DNA of 49,380 nucleotides from Streptomyces sp. MUM 203J (GCF_022414595.1 NZ_JADWYO010000048.1:1-49380); one strand, 5' to 3'. Counted from the stretch's first letter, positions 1 through 8,690 are shown. The notes: generated from the sequence alone by a model not told the origin. Program-made: numbers and translations.

Positions 1-61
1 CGGAAGGCGGAGCGAACCGCCGCTCTTCCTTGAGGAGGTTGGCCAGGCTCTCGTTGCTCAC
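1..61 (-). CDS. acsA: acetyl-CoA synthetase, N-terminal fragment (runs off window)
   Basis: Only the first 20 codons are present. They read VSNESLANLLKEERRF followed by APPS, which I recognise as the usual N-terminus of Streptomyces acetate-CoA ligase (acetate + ATP + CoA to acetyl-CoA, cytosolic). The GTG start (61-59) is chosen because GGAGA lies about 7 bases upstream and the conserved SNESL sequence begins right after it. The rest of the gene lies outside the window, so identity rests on the N-terminal signature alone. Confidence 0.8.
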   Translation of the reverse strand, partial: MSNESLANLLKEERRFAPPS

Positions 62-141
62 GACATCGTCTCCAAGTGTGTTTCTTTCCGCGCCGGACCG
101 GCGGGGCCGACGCGAGGGAACGGGTGCGCAGGGGCACCCGG

Positions 142-270
142 TTGTTCCGGAACCCGGGCCAGCCGGTCCCGGTGAGGGCAGGTGTGTCCGGGCGGTTCTC
201 CCTGTTCCGGAAACCGGTGAACGCGCGTCCTCCCGCGCGCAAGCCGGTGACGCCCTGGTTGTTCCGTCCT
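142..270. repeat. three short direct repeats upstream of acsA
   Basis: GTTCCGGAA occurs at 144-152 and 204-212, and a partial copy GTTCCG at 261-266, about 60 and 57 bases apart. Each full copy contains the 8-bp palindrome TTCCGGAA. They lie in the 277-base gap between acsA and the next gene, 80-200 bases upstream of the acsA start, where regulator sites could sit. No regulator is identified. Confidence 0.35.
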
Positions 271-338
271 GCCTGTGCGGTGACCGCGAGGGCCGCCGCG
301 CAGAAGACGCCGAACCGGGAGAGGACAGGGGTACGTCT

Positions 339-647
339 TCAGCCCCGGACGGCGGCGGGGGCGGGGGCGGCCGAGCGTCCTGCGAGTCCCGCCGCCTCCG
401 GCCCCGGTGCGGGGACCTTGAGCAGGGCGACGGCGAGTGAGGAGGAGGTCGGCCGGCAGATGAGCGGGACCGCGGCGGGGTGTTCCGCGGACGGCCGGTT
501 CAGGAGGACGTACACCGTGCAGAGGCTGAGCAGCAGCGCGCAGGAGAGCACGACGAGCAGCACCGTCTGGACGCGCATCGTGTGCCCGGCTTCCGGCCCT
601 CCGGTTTGCACGGGAGGAGGAGTGAGTGTTGAGCTCATGACTTCCAT
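339..647 (-). CDS. small single-pass membrane protein, hypothetical
   Basis: A 102-aa protein I do not recognise. Residues about 25-50 (RVQTVLLVVLSCALLLSLCT onward) form one strong hydrophobic helix preceded by a Pro/Gly-rich stretch, so a single-span membrane protein or uncleaved anchor is likely. The tail is Ala/Pro-rich. The start at 647 gives the longest frame. An internal ATG at 638 (MSSTL) is equally possible, since neither has a good ribosome-binding site. It lies upstream of acsA on the same strand but separated by 277 bases, so co-transcription is uncertain. Confidence 0.55.
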   Translation of the reverse strand: MEVMSSTLTPPPVQTGGPEAGHTMRVQTVLLVVLSCALLLSLCTVYVLLNRPSAEHPAAVPLICRPTSSSLAVALLKVPAPGPEAAGLAGRSAAPAPAAVRG

Positions 648-1137
648 CGGTAGGCGGGCGGGACGGAGACCGGTGGTGGCAGGGCACGTACGGGCGCCCT
701 GCCACCGTCGGATGTGCGCGCCTCGCGTGACCGCCCGGTTCGGCGACGTCTGCGGACCGCGGTCGGCGTGTTCGCGTGACGGGTGGCCGGTCCGGCACGG
801 GATGCCCGGGAAGGCGGCTCCACCATGAGATCACCCGGCACCGCTGTCGACCACCGAAAGACCCGAACCTTTCGGTGGCCACGACGCCGTACCCGTTCCG
901 GGCTGGGTAACGTGGTCGGCTGCGTCGCCGCGGTGGCCCGTCGGCAGCCCCGCACCGAAGACGCACGGTGCGCCGAGACGGCAGGGACCCCCGCACCGCC
1001 GCGGGAACGAGAAGCAGAACGAGACGAGAGCACATGGACCGGAAACACCACCGCTGGCCGTGGTCCTGGCCGCACGCATCCCACGACACCCGGTCGCCCG
1101 GCCGCCGTTGCGCGTCGGCCGCCGACGGACAGGACTC
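648..1137. other. 490-base non-coding gap with a 10-bp inverted repeat
   Basis: Divergent gap between the small membrane protein and the LuxR-type regulator. No gene is convincing. It holds a perfect inverted repeat, CCACCGAAAG at 851-860 and CTTTCGGTGG at 869-878, with an 8-base spacer. The arms could be a dimeric regulator site or a hairpin. Confidence 0.5.
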
Positions 1138-3879
1138 ATGGTGATACCGGCTCTGATCGCAAGGGACCGCGAGCTGCGCCGGCTGCGCCGGCTCGTCGAG
1201 GAGCCGGGCCCCGCACGCGTACTCGTCAGCGGCGCCCCCGGCGCCGGCAAGACACCCCTGCTGCGGGAGATCCAGCGGTACGCCCGTGGCACCGGCCGCG
1301 ACGTACTGACCGGCTGCTGCGACCCGGCGGACCACCGGTCCGCCCTGGAACTCGCGCGACAGCTCTCCCGATCCCCGGCCGGCCCGCCCGGCCGGCCGCG
1401 GTCCGCCGTCCGGGGAATGCTGTCCGCGCTGACGGACATCCGGCGCCCCCCGCCACCACCGCCCTCCGCGGACGACGTGCCGACTCTGATCGTGGTCGAC
1501 GACCTGCAGTGGGCCGATCCCGCCTCCTTGCACGTGCTGCACGGATTGATGCGCGCCGCCGGGTCCCTGCCGCTCACGCTCGTCGCCGCACTGGGGCCGG
1601 GCGACCCGGCCGACGAGCGGGCACTCGGCAGCGTCCTGGAGCTCTTCGACGACCGGCTGCGCCTCGCGCCTCTCGGCGCCGGAGCCCTGCGGGACGAGCT
1701 GAGCCGGGCACTGGGACAGCCACCGGGGGAGGCGTTCCTGAGGGAGTGTCACGCGGCCACGGCCGGCAGCCACTACTTCTCCCGTGCACTCGTCCAGGCC
1801 GTCGCGAGCCGTCCGGCGCTCCACGAAGACGGAGCGCACGCCGTCATCGAGGCCGCCGCTCGGGACGCCTCCCCCGCCGCCCGCAGCCTGCTGCGACGGC
1901 TCGCACCGGGAACGTCCACGGTCGCCGACGCCATGGCGGTCCTCGACACGGCCCAACAGGCGGACCTCGTGGCCGCGGCGGCCGGTGTCCGGGAAGACAT
2001 CGCCGCGGACGCCGTGAACGGCCTGGTCCGGGTAGGCCTCGCCCATGACACGGATGAGGGCGCGCGGCTTTCCTGCCCGCTGCTGGCCGCCTCCCTCGCC
2101 TGCTCCGTACTGCCCAGCCGGCGCCGTGAGTACCATGCCCGGGCAGCCCGGCTGCTGCTCGGCCGCTCCGTTCCCCCCGAGCAGGTGAGCCGTCATCTGC
2201 TGCTGGGCCCGCCCGGGATCAACGGTGCCACGGCGGCGCTGCGCAGGGCCGCGTCCACGGCCCTTGCCCGGGGCGACACCGCCGCGGCCCTGGCCTGTCT
2301 GCGGCGCACCCTCCTGGAGCCGCTCGACGACCGGGAGCGGTGCGAGGTGCTGGCCGAGATCGGCTACGCGGAGCTGGACCTCGACGTCCCCACGGCCGTC
2401 AGGGATCTCCGCAACAGCCTCGACCTGGCCGAGACGCCGGAAGCCCGCACCGTCGCCGCCCGCCATCTCGCCGCCGCGCTGTTCGCCGTGGAGCGGTACG
2501 ACGACACCCTGAGCGTGCTCAGGAGTACGAGCCGGCGGGTCCGTCCCCAGGACCCGGACTACGCGTTCCGCCTGGAGATCGACTACCTGCTCGCCGCCCT
2601 GGGAGAAGAGACATCGGCAGCCCGGACGCGCCACCGGCTGAGGGAGCTCGATCTCTCCCATGCCCCGTCCCCCGCCACCGAGCGGCCGCTCGCGGCCCTC
2701 CTCAGCTTCCGTGGAGCCGTGACCGGACAGGGGGCCGAGCAGGTCGTCGAATGGGCACACACGGGACTCGCTCACGGCATGTCCCCCGAGGACGACGAGT
2801 CGCTCGTGTACTCCTGCGCCGTCCTCGCTCTGGGCGCGGCGGGACGCCCCGACCTGTCCCACGCCTACGCGGACACCGCCGCCGACCGGGCACGCGCCGA
2901 CAGCTCGGTCCTCCAGTACGCCAAGGCGGTCGGCGCACGGGCCAACGCCAACTGCCGCATGGGGCGGTTCACCGACGCCCGCGCGGACGCCGAGGCGGGC
3001 CTCGCCGCACTCCTGGAGATCGGCGTCGACCACCGGCACAGCCACAGTGCCTTCGCCGTCGCCACCCTCGCGGAGACCCTCATCCGGCAAGGCCGGGCGG
3101 ACGAGGCTGAGGCCCTGCTGGCCGACAGCGGCTTGGACGGCCCTCTCGGCGCGCACATGATCAACGACTACCCGCTGCTGGTGCGCGGCTGGCTGCACGC
3201 GGCACGCGGAAGGCCGGAGAAGGCGCTCGCGGACCTGACGCTGTGCGGCGACCGGAGCACGGCACGCGGGATGCCGGGGCCGGGACTCTACCCGTGGCGT
3301 TCCGAGGCGGCCCGGGTCCATCTCGTCCTGGGGAACCGCGCGCAGGCCCTGGCGCTGAGCCGGGAGGAGCTCGTCCTCGCCCGGGAGTGGAACGTCCCCG
3401 AGATGACCGCCGTCGCGCTGTGCGCCCTCGGTCAGGCGACCGGAGGCGAGGAGGGCCTGCGCATGCTCGATGAGGCGGCGGACCTGCTCGCCCCCACCCC
3501 GGCGCGCTTCCGCTACGCCCAGACGCAGGCGGACCGGGGGGTCCTGGCCGTGCGGTGCGGGCAGCTCACCGCGGCGCGTCCGCACCTCCGGGAAGCCATC
3601 AGCGTGGCCTACGAGTGCGGGGCCGAGACCGTGGCCGAACACGCCCTGGCCGCACTGCGGTCGCTCGGCGACCGGCCCCGTACACCCACGTTCCGAGGCC
3701 GGGGCGCCCTCACTCCGAGCGAGCGCCGGGCGGCAGAACTCGCCGCGCAGGGTATGACGAACACCGAGATCGCCGCCCGGCTCTTCGTCGGGCTGCGGAC
3801 CGTGGAGACCCACCTCACCAGGGCCTACCGGAAACTCGGCATCGAGGGTCGTCACGCACTGCCGGACGCCCTCTCCTAG
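1138..3879 (+). CDS. LuxR-family (LAL-type) AAA ATPase transcriptional regulator
   Basis: A 913-aa cytosolic regulator of the large ATP-binding LuxR class. Residues 32-39 are Walker A (GAPGAGKT), and LIVVDDLQWAD around residue 120 is Walker B. The middle 500 residues are Ala/Leu-rich helical repeats of TPR type. The last 65 residues form a LuxR helix-turn-helix (LTPSERRAAELAAQGMTNTE, then VGLRTVETHLTRAYRKLGI). Such proteins usually activate antibiotic or sugar-use genes after sensing a ligand through the repeats. The ATG at 1138 is chosen because the ARDRELRRLRRL motif, typical of the extreme N-terminus of this family, follows directly; the frame is open further upstream. Its target is not evident from the neighbours. 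Confidence 0.9.
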   Translation: MVIPALIARDRELRRLRRLVEEPGPARVLVSGAPGAGKTPLLREIQRYARGTGRDVLTGCCDPADHRSALELARQLSRSPAGPPGRPRSAVRGMLSALTDIRRPPPPPPSADDVPTLIVVDDLQWADPASLHVLHGLMRAAGSLPLTLVAALGPGDPADERALGSVLELFDDRLRLAPLGAGALRDELSRALGQPPGEAFLRECHAATAGSHYFSRALVQAVASRPALHEDGAHAVIEAAARDASPAARSLLRRLAPGTSTVADAMAVLDTAQQADLVAAAAGVREDIAADAVNGLVRVGLAHDTDEGARLSCPLLAASLACSVLPSRRREYHARAARLLLGRSVPPEQVSRHLLLGPPGINGATAALRRAASTALARGDTAAALACLRRTLLEPLDDRERCEVLAEIGYAELDLDVPTAVRDLRNSLDLAETPEARTVAARHLAAALFAVERYDDTLSVLRSTSRRVRPQDPDYAFRLEIDYLLAALGEETSAARTRHRLRELDLSHAPSPATERPLAALLSFRGAVTGQGAEQVVEWAHTGLAHGMSPEDDESLVYSCAVLALGAAGRPDLSHAYADTAADRARADSSVLQYAKAVGARANANCRMGRFTDARADAEAGLAALLEIGVDHRHSHSAFAVATLAETLIRQGRADEAEALLADSGLDGPLGAHMINDYPLLVRGWLHAARGRPEKALADLTLCGDRSTARGMPGPGLYPWRSEAARVHLVLGNRAQALALSREELVLAREWNVPEMTAVALCALGQATGGEEGLRMLDEAADLLAPTPARFRYAQTQADRGVLAVRCGQLTAARPHLREAISVAYECGAETVAEHALAALRSLGDRPRTPTFRGRGALTPSERRAAELAAQGMTNTEIAARLFVGLRTVETHLTRAYRKLGIEGRHALPDALS

Positions 3880-3881
3880 TC

Positions 3882-3917
3882 CCGGCCGGCGTCCCGTTCC
3901 TCTACGGGCTGGGCCGG
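3882..3917 (+). terminator. two-tier hairpin after the LuxR-type regulator
   Basis: The outer arms are CCGGCC (3882-3887) and GGCCGG (3912-3917). The inner arms are CCCGT (3893-3897) and ACGGG (3904-3908). It begins 3 bases after the stop codon, the position expected of an intrinsic terminator. No U-tract follows, which is common in Streptomyces. Confidence 0.45.
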
Positions 3918-4002
3918 TTTCTCCCATAGGTGACGCAGGCACATCGCTTTGTCGTGGGCCCGACTGCTCGTGCGGCATGGGTGTGCCGACCGGACCGGCC
4001 AC

Positions 4003-4034
4003 CGCGCCGCCGCGCCGCCGCGCCGCCGCGCCGC
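4003..4034. repeat. four tandem copies of an 8-bp unit
   Basis: CGCGCCGC is repeated four times without a mismatch, just upstream of the decayed MMPL gene. It probably arose by slippage in non-coding DNA. Confidence 0.7.
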
Positions 4035-4132
4035 CGAACGGCTCTCCGTACCCGGTACGAAGACACAGCGGTCTGACGACCTGTCGGAGGAGCCGTACCC
4101 CGAGTTGAACGTGCGGCGGTGCCACAGCCCGA

Positions 4133-4620
4133 GTGATGTTCCGCTCAAAGGACGGCAAGGTCACCGATCCCGAGACCGGGTGCCCGATCGGAGGGGACGG
4201 TCCGCGTTCTCGGGGCCGATCCGCAAGTCGGGCGGTTCACCCGCCCTTTCCTGACAGGGACGGTGCGCGAGGACGCCTCCACCGCCTGTGCCCAGGTCTC
4301 CTGCCGGGTGCCCCCGTCGGCGTTGGAGGAGACTCGCGGGCCGCGCTGCCGGACAGCGTGGAGCAGGCCCGTACGCAGGGGCTGACCGTCCAGGTGGGCG
4401 GCAGCGCCGTCACGGCGGCCCCGAGCGGCCACTCGTCGGAGGCCGTGGGCCCGGCGGCGGCCGCCGTGGTGCTGCCGGGCCCACGGTGGCCGCTGTCGGC
4501 GGTCGGCCTGCCGCTGCTGACCGCTGCGCTCGGGGTGGGCACCGGGACGTCGGCTATACGGGCACGGTCCGGGCCGCTCGGTCCGGGTTCTCCGTCGGTG
4601 TCCCGCACACCCGGCGGCAG
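4133..4620 (+). pseudogene. remnant of an MMPL/RND-family transporter gene
   Basis: Pieces of one MMPL transporter are readable in order but in different frames. VMFRSKDGKVTDPE starts at 4133 (frame 2). ASTACAQVSCRVPPSALEE lies at about 4272-4328 (frame 3). ALPDSVEQARTQGLTVQVGG, then HSSEAVGPAAAAVV and GLPLLTAALGVGTG, run from about 4343 (frame 2). In intact homologues these segments belong to the periplasmic loop after TM1 and to the following membrane helices. The piece between 4175 and 4260 is missing or scrambled, there is a frameshift near 4330-4337, and homology stops near 4600, so most of the transporter (usually over 700 aa) is gone. The remaining DNA to 5000 contains no gene I can identify. 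Confidence 0.75.
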
Positions 4621-5013
4621 GGCCGCATGGCCCCGGCCCTGACTCGCACCCCGGTCCCTCCCGACCGGTCGCGTCGGGCCTGCGGAGAAGCCACCGTTCA
4701 CGCGCCGCTGCCACCGGCGCGTGCCCGCGTGAGATCCCGCCGTTCCGCGCCGCCGAGCTGCGCCGGAGGACGGGCGCGGTCGTGTCGGACGACCCTTCCG
4801 GGCTCTTCGCGCCCGAGTCCGGAGGGGACCTGCGGCACCGGAACCGGGCAGCGCGACGGCACAGCACGTCCACCCGCGGCCTCGGGCCACCGGGACGGAC
4901 CGAGCCGGGTTGTCGTTATGCAGGACGCAGCCGGGCGGGAGCAGAGCGAACACAGCGCGGTGATCCATATGGACAGCCGCAGCCCGTCATATGCCGCATG
5001 CCAATGATCAGAA

Positions 5014-5042
5014 TTATTCGCATCATGTGCTTTTTCGATACT
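5014..5042 (+). promoter_or_regulatory. candidate promoter of the Roadblock-like gene
   Basis: A locally AT-rich stretch (4995-5050) stands out in GC-rich DNA. TTATTC (5014-5019) and GATACT (5037-5042) are separated by 17 bases. The -35 match is poor, so this is tentative. It would give a leader of about 107 bases. Confidence 0.3.
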
Positions 5043-5155
5043 CATCTGTCAGCCCTAGAACAACTGGACCGCTCGCCACACGCAGTGCCTATGGTCCTAG
5101 TCACGAACCGGGGCCGAGTCGCCTCGGACAGCAGCGACAAGGAGCGCACACCGAT

Positions 5156-5530
5156 ATGGCAAACGTGGAGATCTCGCTCAAGGAGACGATGACCTCGGTC
5201 GAGGGCGCGCTGGGCGTCGCCCTGGTCGACTACACGACCGGCATGGCGCTGGGCACCCTGGGGGGTGGCAAGGACCTCGATCTGGCAGTCGCCGCCGCCG
5301 GCAACACCGATGTGATCCGCGCCAAGACCCGCACCATGGACCACCTCGGCCTGAAGGACGACATCGAGGACGTGCTGATCACCCTCGGCAGCCAGTACCA
5401 CCTGGTCCGGCTGCTGACGGGCCGGGGTGGCAACGGTCTGTTCCTCTACCTCGTGCTCGACAAGTCGAACTCCAATCTGGCGATGGCCCGCCACCAGCTC
5501 AAGCGCATCGAGGCAGAACTCGAGGTCTAG
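5156..5530 (+). CDS. Roadblock/LC7-like small protein
   Basis: A 124-aa soluble protein with a profilin-like alternating strand/helix pattern: VEGALGVALVDYTTGMALGT, then a helix, DVLITLGSQYHLVRLL, then GLFLYLVLDKSNSNLAMARH. This resembles the Roadblock/LC7 fold, whose bacterial members regulate small GTPases or act as dimeric scaffolds. ATG at 5156 has AAGGAG 12-17 bases upstream. An ArsR-type regulator follows 200 bases downstream on the same strand, and I recall similar pairs in Streptomyces but cannot verify this. No GTPase gene is nearby, so the partner is unknown. Confidence 0.75.
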   Translation: MANVEISLKETMTSVEGALGVALVDYTTGMALGTLGGGKDLDLAVAAAGNTDVIRAKTRTMDHLGLKDDIEDVLITLGSQYHLVRLLTGRGGNGLFLYLVLDKSNSNLAMARHQLKRIEAELEV

Positions 5531-5567
5531 ATAGCCCTTCCGTCCGGGTCTTCTCATGCCCATTGAT

Positions 5568-5581
5568 TGAAGATTTCTTCA
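5568..5581. promoter_or_regulatory. candidate ArsR-family operator
   Basis: TGAAGATTTCTTCA has perfect 6-bp arms (TGAAGA/TCTTCA) around two central bases. It sits in AT-richer DNA 150 bases upstream of the ArsR-type gene, just after the Roadblock-like gene. ArsR-family dimers bind such short AT-rich inverted repeats. Autoregulation is inferred. Confidence 0.45.
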
Positions 5582-5731
5582 TGTAGCCACATCCAGATCA
5601 GGCCAACCTCATGGGTGTGCGGGGCCCGGACCAGGGAAGATCGGGGTACAGGACACCGTTCGCGGTGGCCGATCACCGGTCGCCGCGCAGGACACAGCCC
5701 GTCAAACGCGGCAGGGAGCGAGCAATTCACC

Positions 5732-6103
5732 ATGCAGGTGCCCCTCTACCAGGCCAAGGCCGAGTTCTTCCGCATGCTCGGACACCCGGTACGTATCCGG
5801 GTCCTGGAACTACTGCAGAACGGGCCCGTCCCCGTGCGCGACCTGCTGGATGACATCGAGATCGAACCCTCCAGCCTTTCGCAGCAGTTGGCCGTACTGC
5901 GCCGCTCCGGCATCGTCGTGTCCATCCGTGAGGGCTCCACGGTCAGTTACGCCTTGGCCGGAGGTGACGTCGCCGAACTCCTGCGCGCCGCCCGCCTGAT
6001 TCTCACGGACCTGTTGGCGGGACAGACCGAACTGCTCGCCGAACTCCGGCAGGCGGAGGTCCAGCCGTCCCTGGCCTCGGGCGGCGCCGACCAGTCCTCG
6101 TGA
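5732..6103 (+). CDS. ArsR-family winged-helix transcriptional regulator
   Basis: A 123-aa DNA-binding protein. Residues about 5-75 form the ArsR winged helix: LYQAKAEFFRMLGHPVRIRV, then VRDLLDDIEIEPSSLSQQLA as the helix-turn-helix and SGIVVSIREGSTVSYAL as the wing. The classical metal-site CxC in the recognition helix is absent, so metal sensing of the ArsR/SmtB type is unlikely. ATG at 5732 follows GGGAG by about 14 bases. The palindrome at 5568-5581 is a plausible autoregulatory site. Its target may be the Roadblock-like gene upstream. Confidence 0.85.
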   Translation: MQVPLYQAKAEFFRMLGHPVRIRVLELLQNGPVPVRDLLDDIEIEPSSLSQQLAVLRRSGIVVSIREGSTVSYALAGGDVAELLRAARLILTDLLAGQTELLAELRQAEVQPSLASGGADQSS

Positions 6104-6682
6104 CCGCTCTCCCGTCGTTCCACCGCGCCGTCGGCCACGGCCGGGGCCCGCAGTACCCGGCAAGCGGTTCCGGGAGCCACGGACCGCAGGAAGACACCTG
6201 GAGGCGGGCACGCGGCGGCCTCTCCCGCGGGAGCCGTCGCGCGCCCGCCCTTCCGTTCGGGCCGTTCCTCACTCCTGCTCCTGGGGAACTGCGGGGAGCG
6301 AGAGCGCGCGTCACATGCCGGGGCAGTATCAGCCCGGCCGACACTGCGTCCTGACGGCCGGTCGAGGTGGCCGCCCGACTCGGCCGCCGCGCCGGGCGAA
6401 GTGGATCCGCCGCGGAGCCGACCGGGAATCCGGGTGCCTCCCGACCCGTGAACGGGTGGTGTCACGGCTCCATCCGACTCGCGAGTGAAGCCCTGCAGCA
6501 ATGTCATCGGGCGCTGCCGGAGGAGGGAGGTGGACAGCCCTGGCCGCGCGCGACGGCCCGGAGCACGTGGACCCGCTGATGTCACGAATGTCATGACCGT
6601 GCACTGACCCGGCCCAGGCGGTGTCGGCTGCTGCAGCGCCTCAGTACGCTCCCCTCACCGACGTCGAGTTGGGGGAAATGCC
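6104..6682. other. 579-base gap without a recognisable gene
   Basis: No frame shows a known motif or a convincing start. A tandem 9-base repeat, ATGTCACGA (6579-6587) and ATGTCATGA (6588-6596), lies 87 bases before the next gene and could be a regulator site. Confidence 0.4.
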
Positions 6683-7510
6683 GTGCGTACCAGAACCCGT
6701 CCCGCCCTGCGTACCGTACTCACCGCCGTGGTCGGCGGCCTGCTCGCTGCACTGGCCCTCGTACCGTCGGCCCGGGCCGACGGGCATGACCTGACCCCGC
6801 CCGAGATCCTCGCCGTCTCCGTCAACGGCGGCCGGCCTGTCGTCGTGGGACCCCGCCACTCGCTGACCTTCCCTGTCACCGTCGTCGCCCGGGCCGACGC
6901 CGGTATCCACCGCCACGGTGTCGAGGTCGTCCTCTGGGGTCCCGGCGACCGCGTGGGCTCCCCGAGACAAGAGCTGTTCGGGCTCGACGCCCCCGCGCCG
7001 GGGTGCTCCCCCACGAGCGCCACCACTGCGGTGTGCACCGAGTGGTTCCGCATCGACTCGGGCAGCGCCCGGGTGACCAACGACTGGGCCGGCAGTTGGA
7101 CGGTGCGGGCTCTGGTGGCGAGCAACAACCTCCGTGAGCACCCGGAGCGCAGCATCACCATCGAACGGTTTCCCGACGCGTTCAACCTTCAGCGCAAGTC
7201 CAGGCTCACCTTCGTCGCCACGCCCAATCCCCTTCCTCTCGGACGCAGCCTCGGTCTGTTCGGCCGGCTGCTGGCGGCGGACTGGGAACTGAACCGCTAC
7301 ACGGGCCGCTCCGGCGAGACCGTCGAGCTCCAGTTCTGCGCCAGCCCCTGCCGCATGGTCGAGTCTGTGCGGTCGCTGGGTACCGGGGTGGCCGGGTTCA
7401 CCGGCACCTCCTACCCTGCCACCCGCGATGGCTCGTGGTGGCTGAGATACCGGGGCGGTCCGATGTTCTCCCCCACCTCTTCACCCGGTGTCCGGGTCGA
7501 CGTGGTGTAG
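6683..7510 (+). CDS. secreted protein of unknown function
   Basis: A 275-aa protein with a clear Sec signal peptide: RTRTRPALR, then the hydrophobic VLTAVVGGLLAALALVP, and probable cleavage after SARA near residue 33. The mature part is rich in beta-strand patterns (VEVVLWGPGDR, WTVRALVASNN, WWLRYRGGP) and has two cysteine pairs (GCSPTSATTAVC and FCASPC) that suit extracellular disulfides. I do not recognise the family. The start is GTG 6683 with GGGGGAA a few bases before; an ATG at 6678 is out of frame. A strong hairpin follows at once, so it is probably monocistronic. Confidence 0.75.
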   Translation: MRTRTRPALRTVLTAVVGGLLAALALVPSARADGHDLTPPEILAVSVNGGRPVVVGPRHSLTFPVTVVARADAGIHRHGVEVVLWGPGDRVGSPRQELFGLDAPAPGCSPTSATTAVCTEWFRIDSGSARVTNDWAGSWTVRALVASNNLREHPERSITIERFPDAFNLQRKSRLTFVATPNPLPLGRSLGLFGRLLAADWELNRYTGRSGETVELQFCASPCRMVESVRSLGTGVAGFTGTSYPATRDGSWWLRYRGGPMFSPTSSPGVRVDVV

Positions 7511-7516
7511 CCGGCG

Positions 7517-7549
7517 GCTCCGTCGGCCCCGGTGCGGGGCCGACGGAGC
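7517..7549 (+). terminator. 15-bp perfect hairpin terminator
   Basis: Arms 7517-7531 and 7535-7549 are perfectly complementary around a GTG loop, starting 7 bases after the secreted-protein stop codon. With no T-run it is a typical Streptomyces I-shaped terminator. Confidence 0.8.
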
Positions 7550-7764
7550 TCAGGCCGCACAGCACCCCGCCCCTATTCGCTGCCCCTTCCCGTGAGGACC
7601 GGCCCGTGCCGTGGTGGCCGGTGCGGCGCCGAGACCGAAGTCCCGGTGCTCAGGGCGAAGGTGCGTGCCCGCCTCCGGGATACGGGGCCCCTCGCCCCGG
7701 CGTCCCGCACGCACGGCCATGGGGGCCGAGCAGGGCGGCGGTCGGGCGTCGACGCCGCGGCTCG

Positions 7765-8328
7765 TCAGGGCAGAGGGGTGCGGTGCAGCGTGACGAGCAG
7801 GCGCCAGACACGGTGCGTGATCTCGGCGGGGGTGGCCTCGATGAGGCCGTGCAGCCAGTCGGCGAGCACTCCGGTGAAGGTCGCAGCCACTGCCGTGGCC
7901 ACCAGATCGGGCTCCGGCGCGCCGGCCAGGGTGCGTTCGGTACGGCTGCGTGCGCGCAGGTCCTGGTGGAGCACGTGTCCGAGCGGGCCGCCGCCGCCCG
8001 GCCTCAGCAGTTCCCGGTAGAGGCCGGCGTGCGGGGCGAGGCCTTCGAAGAAGGAGAACAGCGCCGGAGGCGGGACGGCGGGGTCGGGTGTCCCGCGCCA
8101 GGCATGCAGGGAGTCCACGGCGTCGCGGACCACATCGGCGCAGGCATCGACGGCCAGTGCCTCCAGGTCGGCGTAGTGGAGGTAGAACGTGGCACGGCCG
8201 ACCCCGGCCCGGCGCACCAATGAGGTGACGCTGACCTCCGCCAGCGCGCGGCTGGTGCACTCCTCCAGCAGCGCCCGGCGCAGCTTGGCCCGGGTCCGTG
8301 CGGTACGGGGGTCCTGCTGCTGGGACAT
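7765..8328 (-). CDS. TetR-family transcriptional regulator
   Basis: A 187-aa repressor-type protein. The N-terminal helix-turn-helix is visible in residues about 10-55 (RTRAKLRRALLEECTSRALA, then VTSLVRRAGVGRATFYLHYA). The rest is a helical ligand/dimer domain with a TetR C-terminal pattern. ATG 8328-8326 shares one base with the TGA of the upstream DUF1304 gene (TGATG), so the two are translationally coupled. Two tandem palindromes upstream of the operon (8718-8752) are the likely operator, which suggests autorepression. The ligand is unknown; TetR genes next to small membrane proteins often respond to lipophilic compounds. Confidence 0.9.
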   Translation of the reverse strand: MSQQQDPRTARTRAKLRRALLEECTSRALAEVSVTSLVRRAGVGRATFYLHYADLEALAVDACADVVRDAVDSLHAWRGTPDPAVPPPALFSFFEGLAPHAGLYRELLRPGGGGPLGHVLHQDLRARSRTERTLAGAPEPDLVATAVAATFTGVLADWLHGLIEATPAEITHRVWRLLVTLHRTPLP

Positions 8329-8690
8329 CACCGGGCCAGCAGAACGGCGACGAGCGTCACTGCCCCGGGCAGTGCTTGCGCGATCAGGATGCGCCGGTTC
8401 GCGGTGAGGCCGCCGTACAGACCGGCGACTACCACGCAGGCGAGGAAGAAGACCTGGGCCCGGAAGCCCGTCGGGTCCTCGGCGATCAGCCCCCAGACCA
8501 GTCCCGCGGCCAGGAATCCGTTGTAGAGGCCCTGGTTGGCCGCCAGCGTCGCTGTGGCACGAGCCATGGCCGCATCGAATCCGGAGAGTTCGCGGCCCGG
8601 CTTCTTCTCCCACAGGAACATCTCCAGAACCAGGATGTACGCGTGCAGGGCGGCCACCAGGCCGACCAGCACATTCGCAGTCGTCTCCAT
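8328..8690 (-). CDS. DUF1304 small membrane protein
   Basis: A 120-aa integral membrane protein with four hydrophobic helices: ANVLVGLVAALHAYILVLEM, then NQGLYNGFLAAGLVWGLIA, VFFLACVVVAGLYGGL and ALPGAVTLVAVLLA. The EMFLWEKKPG motif after helix 1 and ANQGLYNGFLA are, from memory, the hallmarks of DUF1304. Function is unknown. The ATG at 8690 has GAGGGA about 15 bases upstream. It is the first gene of the operon with the TetR regulator and starts 28 bases from the first palindrome, so it is presumably the repressed target. Confidence 0.85.
   Translation of the reverse strand: METTANVLVGLVAALHAYILVLEMFLWEKKPGRELSGFDAAMARATATLAANQGLYNGFLAAGLVWGLIAEDPTGFRAQVFFLACVVVAGLYGGLTANRRILIAQALPGAVTLVAVLLAR

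Noticed and set aside
58..4164. 1368-codon open frame on the minus strand
   Set aside because: It lies antisense to the LuxR-type regulator, which has complete motifs; the frame stays open only because of high GC, and the product is low-complexity Arg/Gly/Pro without domains.
4700..4990. Possible coding fragment REIPPFRAAELRRRTGAVVS on the plus strand
   Set aside because: It looks protein-like but matches no family I know and has no start signal; it may be further MMPL-region decay.
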